DNA of 64,000 nucleotides from Jiangella anatolica (GTDB lineage: Bacteria > Actinomycetota > Actinomycetes > Jiangellales > Jiangellaceae), in the NCBI RefSeq assembly GCF_003236295.1, contig NZ_POTW01000002.1, positions 62,001 through 126,000 on the forward strand, given 5' to 3'. Below the pieces are notes generated by a model that made no database searches, was not told where the DNA came from, and saw nothing but the letters and a program-made list of their open reading frames with translations. Positions 1-7,554 of the stretch are shown here, one piece after another. Numbering within the stretch: position 1 is the first letter of the stretch; each line of letters opens with the position of its first letter. A program made the translations under genes and the position numbers.

Positions 1-1476
1 GACGAGCACGGCGCCCTCGGCCCAGGCCGGCACCCGTATCGACAGCGTCCACGGCGACGACGACGTCTCGGTCACGCGCAGCACGACGGCGCCGTCGTCG
101 GGGTAGCCGGTGGACATGACGAACCCGGCCGGCCGCCCGTCCGGCAGCCGTGTCGACACCGTGGCGTCGGCGTACTGATGCACCTGCAGGCCGTCGTCGT
201 CGGCGGTGACGAGGTACGCGGCCAGGCTGGCGAACGTCCGGGCGAGGTTGTTCGGGCAGCAGGACACGTCGAACCACGGCGCACGGACGCCGGACTCCGC
301 GCGCGGGTGCGCCCGATCCGACGCGGGCAGCCCGCCGATCGCGCGCCGGTGCAGCGTGTTGACGTAGAAGAAGGAGCGCCCGTCGTCGGCCGGCGACGTG
401 GCGATGACGTTGTACAGCGTCCGCTCGGCCAGATCCGCGTACTTCGGCGAACCCGTCGCCAGCAGCAGCCGCCAGGCCAGCTGCACCGACGCGACGGCGG
501 CGCAGGTCTCCGAGTACGCCCGGTCCGGCGGCAGGAAGAAGTCGTCGCCGAACGCCTCGTCGGCGTGCCGCGCGCCCATGCCGCCGGTGAGGTACGTCCG
601 CCGCGCGACCGTGGCCGCCCACTGCCGCTCGATGGCGGCCAGCAGCGCGGTGTCGCCGGTCTCGACCGCGACGTCGACGGCGCCCGAGGCCAGGTACAGC
701 GCCCGGACGGCGTGCCCGTGGAACACCTCGGTGTCGCGCACCGGCACGTCGTCCTGGAAGTAGCCGCGGCCGAACTCCACGTCGGCCAGCACCCCGTTCC
801 CGCGCCGCGAGACGAACAGCGCGGCCTGGTCCAGGTAGCGCCGCTCGCCGGTGATCCGGTACAGCTCCACCAGCGCCATCTCGATGACGGGGTGCCCGCA
901 GTACCCCTGGTTGCCCGACGGCCCGAAGGTGTTGCACACGTGATCGGCGGCGCGCACCGCGACGTCGGCCAGCGGGCCGCCCACACCGGAGCGCAGCAGC
1001 GCGACGCCGGCCTGGATCAGGTGCCCGTAGCAGTACAGCTCGTGGCCCCACTCCAGGTCGGAGTAGCGCTCGGCCTGGCCGGGATGACCGAACGCGGTGT
1101 TGAGGTAGCCATCGGGCTCCTGTGCCCGCTCGATCACCTTGGCCAGCTCCTCGATCGACGCCACGGCGAACGCGTCGCCGGTGCGGGCGACCTCCCAGGC
1201 CATCGCCTCGATCAGCTTGTACACGTCGGAGTCGGAGAACTCCCGGCCGCGCCGGTCCCGGCCCACCCGGCCGTCGACGACCGCGGCGAAGTTGTCGATC
1301 CAGCCGACGCGGCGCTCCCAGCTCAGGTTGTGCTCCAGCGTGGCGGAGGCGTTGACGGACTGCCGGTCGCCCCAGAAGCCACCCGTGATGCGCACCTCAC
1401 GCAGGCCGAGCGGGCGCAGCCGCCCGGCGCTCGGCACCACGGGCCGGCCGGTCAGATCGTCGGGCACGATGGTCAT
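1..1476 (-). CDS. GH127 beta-L-arabinofuranosidase (partial, 3' end outside window)
   Basis: This reading frame gives 492 sense codons and runs off the left edge, so the C-terminus is missing. It matches the GH127 (formerly DUF1680) fold, an (alpha/alpha)6 barrel. The family zinc and nucleophile signatures are visible: SETCAA near residue 320 (Glu and Cys) and SCCPNNLA near residue 405 (the Cys pair, one of which is the nucleophile in HypBA1). No signal peptide is seen, so it should act in the cytoplasm on imported beta-L-arabinofuranosyl oligosaccharides. Its ATG overlaps the stop of the upstream permease (ATGA), so it is the last known gene of the ABC transporter operon. Linkage specificity cannot be read from the sequence. 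Confidence 0.93.
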   Translation of the reverse strand, partial: MTIVPDDLTGRPVVPSAGRLRPLGLREVRITGGFWGDRQSVNASATLEHNLSWERRVGWIDNFAAVVDGRVGRDRRGREFSDSDVYKLIEAMAWEVARTGDAFAVASIEELAKVIERAQEPDGYLNTAFGHPGQAERYSDLEWGHELYCYGHLIQAGVALLRSGVGGPLADVAVRAADHVCNTFGPSGNQGYCGHPVIEMALVELYRITGERRYLDQAALFVSRRGNGVLADVEFGRGYFQDDVPVRDTEVFHGHAVRALYLASGAVDVAVETGDTALLAAIERQWAATVARRTYLTGGMGARHADEAFGDDFFLPPDRAYSETCAAVASVQLAWRLLLATGSPKYADLAERTLYNVIATSPADDGRSFFYVNTLHRRAIGGLPASDRAHPRAESGVRAPWFDVSCCPNNLARTFASLAAYLVTADDDGLQVHQYADATVSTRLPDGRPAGFVMSTGYPDDGAVVLRVTETSSSPWTLSIRVPAWAEGAVLV

Positions 1477-2297
1477 CCCTTCAGGGCTCCGGACATGAAG
1501 CCGCGCACGTAGTGCCGTTGCAGCAGGACGAACAGGAGCAGGCAGGGCAGCGCCATGATCACGACGCCGGCCTGGGTGGCGCCGAAGTCGACGGCGCCCA
1601 TGGTCTGCTGCCGCAGCGTGGCGATCGCCAGCGACAGCGGGTAGCGCGAGCTGTCGTTGATCATGAACAGCGGCGCGATGAAGTCGTTCCAGGCGTGCAG
1701 GAACGCGAACAGCCCGACGGTGATCATGCCGGGCCAGACCGCGAACACCAGCACCCGGCGCAGCACGCCGAACGTGCCGCAGCCGTCGACTAGCGCGGAC
1801 TCCTCGATCTCACGGGGCACCGCCTCGAACGAGATCCGCATCATGAACATCGAGAACGGCAGCTGGTAGAGCGTCAGCACCAGCGCCAGTCCGAACAGCG
1901 AGTTGCGCAGCCCCAGCTCGCCGAGCAGCACCCACAGCGGCACCAGCAGCGTCGCGTACGGGACCATGAGGATCGCGATGATCAGCAGGAACAGCGCGTC
2001 GCGGCCGGGGAAGCGGAACCGGGCGAACGCGTAGCCGCCCAGCAGCGACAGCACCAGCGTGAAGATCACGGTGAGGACGGAGACGTAGGTGCTGTTCCAC
2101 AGGTACGTGGGCAGCCCGGCGTCGTACTCGGTCAGCGTGCGGTAGTTCGCGAAGCCGTAGCCCTCCTGCTGCGCCGTCGCGCCGTGCGGCGACACCGACG
2201 CGACCGCCGTCCAGATCAGCGGGATCAGGAACATGATCGCCAGCCCGCCGCCGAACACCCAGAACGACGTGTTGCCGATGGCTCGGTGCAGTCTCAT
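1473..2297 (-). CDS. Carbohydrate ABC transporter permease (MalG type)
   Basis: This 274-residue integral membrane protein has about six hydrophobic segments, the first at residues 13-35. The typical MalG-type permease loop around ESALVDGCGTFGVLRRVLVF matches the EAA motif that docks the ATPase. With the second permease and the binding lipoprotein upstream it forms a CUT1-type sugar importer. No ATPase gene is present, so a shared MsiK-like ATPase encoded elsewhere is the likely partner (inference). It starts 7 bp after the upstream permease and overlaps the GH127 gene by 4 bp, which indicates tight co-translation. The substrate is inferred from the neighbours to be an arabinose-containing oligosaccharide. 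Confidence 0.94.
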   Translation of the reverse strand: MRLHRAIGNTSFWVFGGGLAIMFLIPLIWTAVASVSPHGATAQQEGYGFANYRTLTEYDAGLPTYLWNSTYVSVLTVIFTLVLSLLGGYAFARFRFPGRDALFLLIIAILMVPYATLLVPLWVLLGELGLRNSLFGLALVLTLYQLPFSMFMMRISFEAVPREIEESALVDGCGTFGVLRRVLVFAVWPGMITVGLFAFLHAWNDFIAPLFMINDSSRYPLSLAIATLRQQTMGAVDFGATQAGVVIMALPCLLLFVLLQRHYVRGFMSGALKG

Positions 2298-2304
2298 CCC
2301 GGCC

Positions 2305-3246
2305 TCACTCGTCCGCGCCGCGGCGCAGGTAGCGGAACTGGGCGATGTTGATGACCAGGAGCACGAGCAGCACGACGACGGACAGCGCGGCCGCCGAACC
2401 GAGGTCGAACCGGCGGAACGCCTCCCGGTAGATCATCATCACCACGGTCGTGGTGGAGTTGTCCGGACCGCCGTTGGTCAGGATGAAGAACTGGTCGAAG
2501 GCCAGCAGCGACCCGGTGATCGAGATGATCAGGCACAGCGCGATCGACGGGCGCAGCAGCGGCAGCGTGATCCGGAAGAACGACTGCACCTTGCTGGCGC
2601 CGTCGACCCGGGCGGCCTCGTAGACCTCGTTCGGGATCGACTGCAACCCGACCATCAGGATCAGCATGAAGAACCCGGCGAACTTCCAGACCACCAGCAT
2701 GATCGACGAGAACAGCGCCAGGTTCGGCGTCCCGATCCAGCGGATCGGCTCGTCGGTGACGCCGAGCCACTGCAGGAACGGGTCGATCGGCCCGATCTGG
2801 GGGCTGTAGAAGCCCCAGAACAGCAGCGACGCCGACGCCAGCCCGAGCGAGACCGGCAGGAAGTAGGCCGTGCGCAGGAACCCGACGCCGCGGCGGCGCT
2901 CCTGCACCAGCAGCGCCATCCCCATCGCGAGGACCAGCAGCACCACCACGACGATGACGGTGTACTTCAGCGTGAACCCGACCGCCGGCCAGAACAGCCG
3001 GTCGTCGGCGATGCCGGTGTAGTTGTCCGGCAGGTTCAGGCCCTGGCCGCCCTTGAGCAGCGGCCACTCGCTGGCCGACATCTGGCCGACGAGCAGCAGC
3101 GGTACCACGAACAGCAGCAGCACGAAGATCGCGGCGGGTGCGGCGTACATCGCTCCCTGGAACGTCCGGGTGCGCCACCAGGCCCGGGAGCTGGGGGTCG
3201 GGGGCGTCGGCGGAGCCGCTGGCTCGCGCAGGACTTGGCTGGCCAA
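2305..3246 (-). CDS. Carbohydrate ABC transporter permease (MalF type)
   Basis: This is a MalF-type permease of 313 residues with a short cytoplasmic N-tail and about six transmembrane segments, the first around residues 23-45. The EAA loop (EVYEAARVDGASKVQSFFRI) lies in the C-terminal half. The open frame extends further upstream, but the TTG at 3246 is the best start: a strong GGAAGG sits 9 bases before it, and the extra residues upstream are arginine- and glycine-rich nonsense. It lies between the binding protein and the MalG-type permease in one operon. A stable hairpin just upstream probably lowers its expression relative to the binding protein. Confidence 0.93.
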   Translation of the reverse strand: MASQVLREPAAPPTPPTPSSRAWWRTRTFQGAMYAAPAAIFVLLLFVVPLLLVGQMSASEWPLLKGGQGLNLPDNYTGIADDRLFWPAVGFTLKYTVIVVVVLLVLAMGMALLVQERRRGVGFLRTAYFLPVSLGLASASLLFWGFYSPQIGPIDPFLQWLGVTDEPIRWIGTPNLALFSSIMLVVWKFAGFFMLILMVGLQSIPNEVYEAARVDGASKVQSFFRITLPLLRPSIALCLIISITGSLLAFDQFFILTNGGPDNSTTTVVMMIYREAFRRFDLGSAAALSVVVLLVLLVINIAQFRYLRRGADE

Positions 3247-3281
3247 GCGTCGGGTCCTTCCTCTGTGACGGCCTCCAGTGA

Positions 3282-3317
3282 CCGGTGGGGCCGCGCGGCC
3301 GGGCGCGACCCCACCGG
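3282..3317 (-). terminator. Intercistronic hairpin after the sugar-binding protein gene
   Basis: Perfect 9-bp arms, CCGGTGGGG and CCCCACCGG, enclose an 18-base loop. The hairpin lies 6 bases after the binding-protein stop and before the permease ribosome binding site. There is no T-tract, so it is more likely an mRNA-stabilising or partial terminator stem. Such stems commonly let binding proteins outnumber permeases. Confidence 0.55.
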
Positions 3318-3323
3318 AGCCGG

Positions 3324-4649
3324 TCAGCTCTGCAGCGAGGCGTCGACCGCCTCGTTGTCCTGCTCGAGCGTCGAGCCGTCGCCGAACACGTAGTTGCGCA
3401 CCAGCGGCAGCCACGGGCCCTGCGGGTCGTTGAACGTCTCGCCGAAGCGCATCGAGTACGGCGTGCGGCCGACGCCGGCGACCTCGTTGATGGTCACCAG
3501 CCGCGGGTCCTGGTCGGAGTACTCGTTCGACGCGAGGTCCGTGCGGGCGACGACGTCGCGGTTCTGCGCGACGACCTCGACCTGCGCCTCGTCGCCGAGC
3601 GTCCAGGCGATGAAGTTCCACGCGGCGTCCGGGATCTCGCTGTTGCTGGAGATGCCGATGGCGTCGCCGCCGACGAACGTCGACTCGCCGCCGCCGACAC
3701 CCGGGATCGGCGCGACGCCGGTCTCGAACGTGTCAGGCATCAGGCCGAGCGTCGTGGACGGCATCGGCATCACGCCGATGTTGCCCTCGGGGAACACGCC
3801 GGTCCAGGTCGGGCCGGCCTCGTCCTGGGTGCCGGGCGCGACGATGTCGTCGTCGACCAGGCCCTTCCAGATGTCGTAGACGGCCTGCGCCTCCGGCTCG
3901 GCCAGGAACGACTCGGTGCCGTCCTCGTTCATGACGTCGGCGCCGGACGCCCAGATGCTCGGCCACCAGGTGAACACGTAGCAGCCGCCGCAGTTGCCGC
4001 CGAAGAACGTGCCGCTGACATCGCCGCCGAGGGCGTCGATCGCCCGGGCGTGCTCGGCGAACTCCTCCATCGTGGTCGGCGGCGCCTCGGGGTCGAGGCC
4101 GGCCTGCTCGTAGAGGTTCTTGTTGTAGAAGAGCACCGACAGGTCCATCGTGTGCGGCACGACGTACTTGGCGTCGTCGAGGGTGCCGACCTCGATGTGC
4201 GACTGCGCGAGGTCGTCGGCGAACGGCAGCGCGTCGATGCGGTCGGTGATGTCGAGGTAGGCGCCGGCCGTGGTGAACTGCGGCACGAACACGACGTCGA
4301 GGCTGAGCACGTCGGGCAGCTCGCCGGCGCCCGCGGCGGTGCCCACCCGCGGCAGATAGTCGTCGGTCGGGATGACCGTCAGCTCGACCTGGTTCTCGTG
4401 GCTCTCGTTGTAGGCGTCGACGAGGCGCTGGGACTGCGCCTCGGTGGCCGCCCGTGTCCACATGGTGATGGTGCTGCCGTCGTCGACCCCCTCGGCCAGC
4501 GTCTCCTCACCGGAGCCGCCGTCGCCGGAGGCATCGCCGCCGCCCGCGGTCTCGTCGGGATCGTCGTCACCGCCGCAGGCGCTCATCACGAGCGCCAGCA
4601 CAGCTGCGGTCACGGCCGTCGTCGCCTGTGTCCTGGTACTCCGTCGCAT
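3324..4649 (-). CDS. Extracellular sugar-binding lipoprotein of ABC transporter
   Basis: This 441-residue solute-binding protein (SBP_bac_1 type) has a lipoprotein signal peptide ending in LVMSAC, with the lipidated cysteine at residue 25. An acidic, Gly/Ser-rich linker follows. The body shows family features such as the VELTVIP segment near residue 77, the LYNKN-type segment (VLFYNKNLYEQAG) near 170, and Trp-rich hinge regions. It would capture oligosaccharides outside the membrane for the two permeases encoded downstream. The start is supported by GGGGAGA 7 bases upstream. It is the first gene of the operon and diverges from the LacI gene, which probably controls it. Confidence 0.94.
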   Translation of the reverse strand: MRRSTRTQATTAVTAAVLALVMSACGGDDDPDETAGGGDASGDGGSGEETLAEGVDDGSTITMWTRAATEAQSQRLVDAYNESHENQVELTVIPTDDYLPRVGTAAGAGELPDVLSLDVVFVPQFTTAGAYLDITDRIDALPFADDLAQSHIEVGTLDDAKYVVPHTMDLSVLFYNKNLYEQAGLDPEAPPTTMEEFAEHARAIDALGGDVSGTFFGGNCGGCYVFTWWPSIWASGADVMNEDGTESFLAEPEAQAVYDIWKGLVDDDIVAPGTQDEAGPTWTGVFPEGNIGVMPMPSTTLGLMPDTFETGVAPIPGVGGGESTFVGGDAIGISSNSEIPDAAWNFIAWTLGDEAQVEVVAQNRDVVARTDLASNEYSDQDPRLVTINEVAGVGRTPYSMRFGETFNDPQGPWLPLVRNYVFGDGSTLEQDNEAVDASLQS

Positions 4650-4825
4650 CGTTCCGTCTCCCCGGTGAACGAAAGTGGCCGAAAAGGTTTTCTGCGACGG
4701 TAGGAGGTCGTCTGCACCGCGTCAAGCCTGTACAACGTAGGAATTCTCCGGACAGAGCAAGGGGTCGAAATCGATCACGAAAATCCGTCTACCCGTTTTC
4801 GGGCGGCTCGGGTACAGTCCACCGC
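4650..4825. promoter_or_regulatory. Divergent promoter region between ABC operon and lacI-type gene
   Basis: This 176-bp gap contains the 5' ends of two divergent transcription units. A short inverted repeat, GAAAA-GG-TTTTC, lies at 4681-4692. A half-site GTGAACG at 4665-4671 resembles half of the palindromes found at 5888 and 25900. Neither is a convincing full operator. No clear -35/-10 pair could be assigned. Confidence 0.4.
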
Positions 4826-5848
4826 ATGAACAACGCTGTGCCGCCGGCCGCGCGCAAGGTGACGTTGACCGACGTCGCCCGCCTGGCCGGGGTCTCGGTC
4901 GCCACCGCGTCCAAGGCACTCAACGGCCGCAAGCAGGTGCGCGCCGAGACCCGCGCGCGCGTCGTCGAGGCGGCCGAGCAGCTCTCGTTCTCGCCGAACG
5001 AGCTGGCCCGCAGCCTGCTGGCGGACCGTACCGGTACGGTCGGCCTGCTCACGAACGACCTCGAGGGCCGGTTCTCCATCCCGATCCTCATGGGCGCCGA
5101 GGACGCGTTCGGCGCCGACAGCGTCGCGGTGTTCCTGTGCGACGCCCGCGGCGACGCGATCCGCGAGAAGCACCACGTGCAGGCGCTGCTCAGCCGCCGG
5201 GTCGACGGTCTCATCGTGGTCGGCAGCCGCACCGACCCGCGGCCGTCGCTGGGCCGTGAGCTCCCGGTCCCGGTCGTCTACGCCTACGCGCCGTCGGAGG
5301 ACGCCGAGGACCTGTCCATCGTGGTCGACAACGTCGGCGCCGGCCGCAGCGCGATCGACCATCTCGTCTCGACCGGGCGGACCCGCATCGCCCACATCAC
5401 CGGCGACCCGACCTACGGCGCCTCGCAGGAACGCGCCCGGGGCGCACTCGCCGCGCTCGGCGACCACGGCCTGGAGCCCGCCGGCGAGGTCCGGTTCGGG
5501 TCGTGGACGGAGAGCTGGGGCCGGGCGGCGGCGGCCATGGTGCTCGGCCAGCACCCCGAGGTCGACGCGATCCTCTGCGGCAGCGACCAGGTCGCCCGTG
5601 GCGTCATGGACGCGTTGCGCGAGCACGGCCGCACCGTGCCCGACGACGTCGCGGTCATGGGCTTCGATAACTGGGAGATCTTCACCAACGGCGCTCGCCC
5701 GACCCTGACCAGCGTCGACATGAACTTCGAGCGGCTCGGCCGGGTGGCGGCGCACCGGCTGTTCGCCGCGATCGACGGCGAGCCGCGGTCCGGGATCGAG
5801 GCACTGGACACCCGGGTGGTGATCCGCGGCTCGACCGTCCCCGGGTGA
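4826..5848 (+). CDS. LacI-family transcriptional regulator
   Basis: This 340-residue regulator has an N-terminal LacI helix-turn-helix (TDVARLAGVSVATASKALNG, about residues 14-33) with the following hinge helix. A periplasmic-binding-protein-like effector domain follows (about 70-335). The ATG at 4826 sets the HTH at the usual distance from the N-terminus; the frame stays open upstream but that part is not conserved in character. It is divergent from the sugar transporter operon and 73 bp upstream of the WxL/DUF916/glycosidase operon, so it probably represses one or both until an arabinose-type ligand binds. This role is inferred from position. Confidence 0.92.
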   Translation: MNNAVPPAARKVTLTDVARLAGVSVATASKALNGRKQVRAETRARVVEAAEQLSFSPNELARSLLADRTGTVGLLTNDLEGRFSIPILMGAEDAFGADSVAVFLCDARGDAIREKHHVQALLSRRVDGLIVVGSRTDPRPSLGRELPVPVVYAYAPSEDAEDLSIVVDNVGAGRSAIDHLVSTGRTRIAHITGDPTYGASQERARGALAALGDHGLEPAGEVRFGSWTESWGRAAAAMVLGQHPEVDAILCGSDQVARGVMDALREHGRTVPDDVAVMGFDNWEIFTNGARPTLTSVDMNFERLGRVAAHRLFAAIDGEPRSGIEALDTRVVIRGSTVPG

Positions 5849-5887
5849 CGGCGCGAGCCGCACCCGGGTGCTCCATCCGGCGCAATA

Positions 5888-5903
5888 TGTGAACGCTAAC
5901 AAC
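5888..5903. promoter_or_regulatory. LacI-type operator TGTGAACGCTAACAAC
   Basis: This is a near-palindrome around a central CG. It matches 14 of 16 bases of the site in front of the araR-like gene at 25900-25915. It lies 18 bases before the ATG of the WxL-like gene and 39 bases after the lacI-type stop, where a bound repressor would block the secretion operon. Confidence 0.6.
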
Positions 5904-5921
5904 GACGGAGGAGAGGCACAG

Positions 5922-6542
5922 ATGAGCACACGTCACATCCGGCCGCGGCTGGTCCTGGCCGCACTCGGCCTGGTCGCCCTGGGCCTGGCCGGCTCGGCCA
6001 CGGCCGCGGTGGCCGACGAGGAGGAGGGGGTGGACCTGTCCGTCGTCATCGACGACATCACCCCGCCCGGCCAGCTCACCCTGACGGTCGCGCCGAACGA
6101 CGGCGTCGTCCTGACCGAGAACGGCTCCGACGACAACGCCCGGCAGTTCACCGGCACGCTTCCGACGGTGACGGTCAGCGACACCCGCACGCCCGAGGAG
6201 ATCCCGGACGGCGCGTTCTGGGCCGTCGTCGGACAGGCCGGCGACTTCGCCGGCGGCGACAACACCATCGGCGCGGAGCACCTCGGCTGGCGGCCGCGGC
6301 TGCTGACGCCGTCGCCGACCGGCAACGTCACCGAGGGCGAGCCGGTGTCCAGCGTCATCTCCGACGGCACCGGCGCGCCCGCGGTCGGCCTGGTCGGCCA
6401 GGAGCTGCTGATCTCCACGTTCAGCGCCGAGGAGGAGACCGGCAGCTGGAACGTCGACGCCGAACTGGCGCTGCGCACCCCGGCCGACGTCGAGCCCGGC
6501 GAGTACCACTCGGTGCTGACGCTGTCGCTGTTCGACCAGTGA
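5922..6542 (+). CDS. Secreted WxL-like surface protein
   Basis: This 206-residue protein has a signal peptide (about residues 1-29, ending SATAAVADE) and an all-beta mature part. The pattern resembles WxL cell-wall-binding domains: a TVSDTRTPEEIP segment near residue 88, then AFWAVVGQAGDF, then HLGWRPRLL near 124, and a terminal PGEYHSVLTLSLFDQ strand. WxL proteins of Firmicutes bind peptidoglycan and work with DUF916 partners, and the next gene looks like such a partner. The family call rests on motif pattern only. A GGAGGAGAG lies just upstream of the ATG, and the next gene starts 4 bp after the stop. Confidence 0.6.
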   Translation: MSTRHIRPRLVLAALGLVALGLAGSATAAVADEEEGVDLSVVIDDITPPGQLTLTVAPNDGVVLTENGSDDNARQFTGTLPTVTVSDTRTPEEIPDGAFWAVVGQAGDFAGGDNTIGAEHLGWRPRLLTPSPTGNVTEGEPVSSVISDGTGAPAVGLVGQELLISTFSAEEETGSWNVDAELALRTPADVEPGEYHSVLTLSLFDQ

Positions 6543-6546
6543 TCCC

Positions 6547-7554
6547 ATGATCGGCTTCCTCGGCGCGCTGCTCGTGGCCGTCGCCGCGGCCGGACCCGCG
6601 GCGGCGCCCGCCGACGCGCCGGTCACCTGGTCGGTGGCGCCGGCGGACGCGACCGGACCGGACGGCCGCCGGGTGATCGACGTCGTGCTGGAGCCGGGCG
6701 GCAGCGTCGTCGAGCACGTCGCCGTCACCAACCACTCGACGGCGCCGGTGACGTTCTCGATCACGGCGAACGACGGCTACCTCACCGAGCGCGGCACGTT
6801 CGACATGCTGCCGTCGGGCACGCCGCCGGTCGACGGCGGCGCCTGGCTCGGCGTGCCGGACGAGGCTGCCGTCGGCGCCGGCGAGACCGTCGTCGTACCG
6901 GTGGAGATCGAGGTGCCGGCGACCGCGGAGCCGGGCGACCACCCGGCCGGCATCGCCGCGTCGATCCTCTCCACCGGGTCCGAGGTGGCGGTCGAGAGCC
7001 GGGTCGGCGTGCGGGTGAACCTCACCGTCGCCGGGGAGGCCGTGGCCGGGCTGGACGGTCGGGTCGTCGACGTCTCCTACGAGCCGTCGTGGAACCCGTT
7101 CGCGCCCGGCGACCTGGTGGTCCGGTACGAGGTGGTCAACTCCGGCACGGTCGGCCTGGCCGCGGCGGGCAGCGCCGGCGCGAGCACGCTGCTCGGCGAC
7201 GTCGAGCCCGTCAGCGACGGGGAGCCGCGCGAGCTGCTGCCCGGCGGCCGGGTCGAGCGGGAGCTGCGGGTCACCGGCGTCTGGCCGCTCGGGCCGGTGG
7301 ACGCCCGGGTGGACGTCGAGCCGGTGCTGCGCGACGGCGCCGAGGTCGCGGCGCCGTCGACCGTCCACCTGACCGCGACCGCCTGGGCGCTGCCGCTCGC
7401 ACCCATCCTGCTGGCGCTGCTGCTCGTACTCCTGGTGCTCGTCGTGCGGAACCGGCTGCGGCGGATGCTCGCCGATGCCCGGGCCGAGGGCGCCGCCAGT
7501 GCTCACGCTCACAACCCAGTTCCACCCAGATCCCCGATGGAGAGGACACGGTGA
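6547..7554 (+). CDS. DUF916-like membrane-anchored surface protein
   Basis: This 335-residue protein has a signal peptide (about 1-21), two Ig-like beta domains (about 25-160 and 165-275) and one C-terminal transmembrane helix (about 281-303). A short basic cytoplasmic tail follows. The first domain carries features of the WxL-associated DUF916 family: GGSVVEHVAVTNHS near residue 48 and a PATAEPGDHPAGI segment near 130. In Firmicutes, DUF916 proteins pair with WxL proteins on the cell wall. Here the gene sits directly between a WxL-like gene (4 bp gap) and a giant glycosidase (1-base TGATG overlap), which suggests a surface complex or anchoring platform. Confidence 0.65.
   Translation: MIGFLGALLVAVAAAGPAAAPADAPVTWSVAPADATGPDGRRVIDVVLEPGGSVVEHVAVTNHSTAPVTFSITANDGYLTERGTFDMLPSGTPPVDGGAWLGVPDEAAVGAGETVVVPVEIEVPATAEPGDHPAGIAASILSTGSEVAVESRVGVRVNLTVAGEAVAGLDGRVVDVSYEPSWNPFAPGDLVVRYEVVNSGTVGLAAAGSAGASTLLGDVEPVSDGEPRELLPGGRVERELRVTGVWPLGPVDARVDVEPVLRDGAEVAAPSTVHLTATAWALPLAPILLALLLVLLVLVVRNRLRRMLADARAEGAASAHAHNPVPPRSPMERTR

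Noticed and set aside
4660-4700. Full LacI operator in front of the sugar-binding protein gene.
   Set aside because: Only a half-site GTGAACG and a GG-centred AAAA/TTTT palindrome are present; neither matches the CG-centred consensus well enough.
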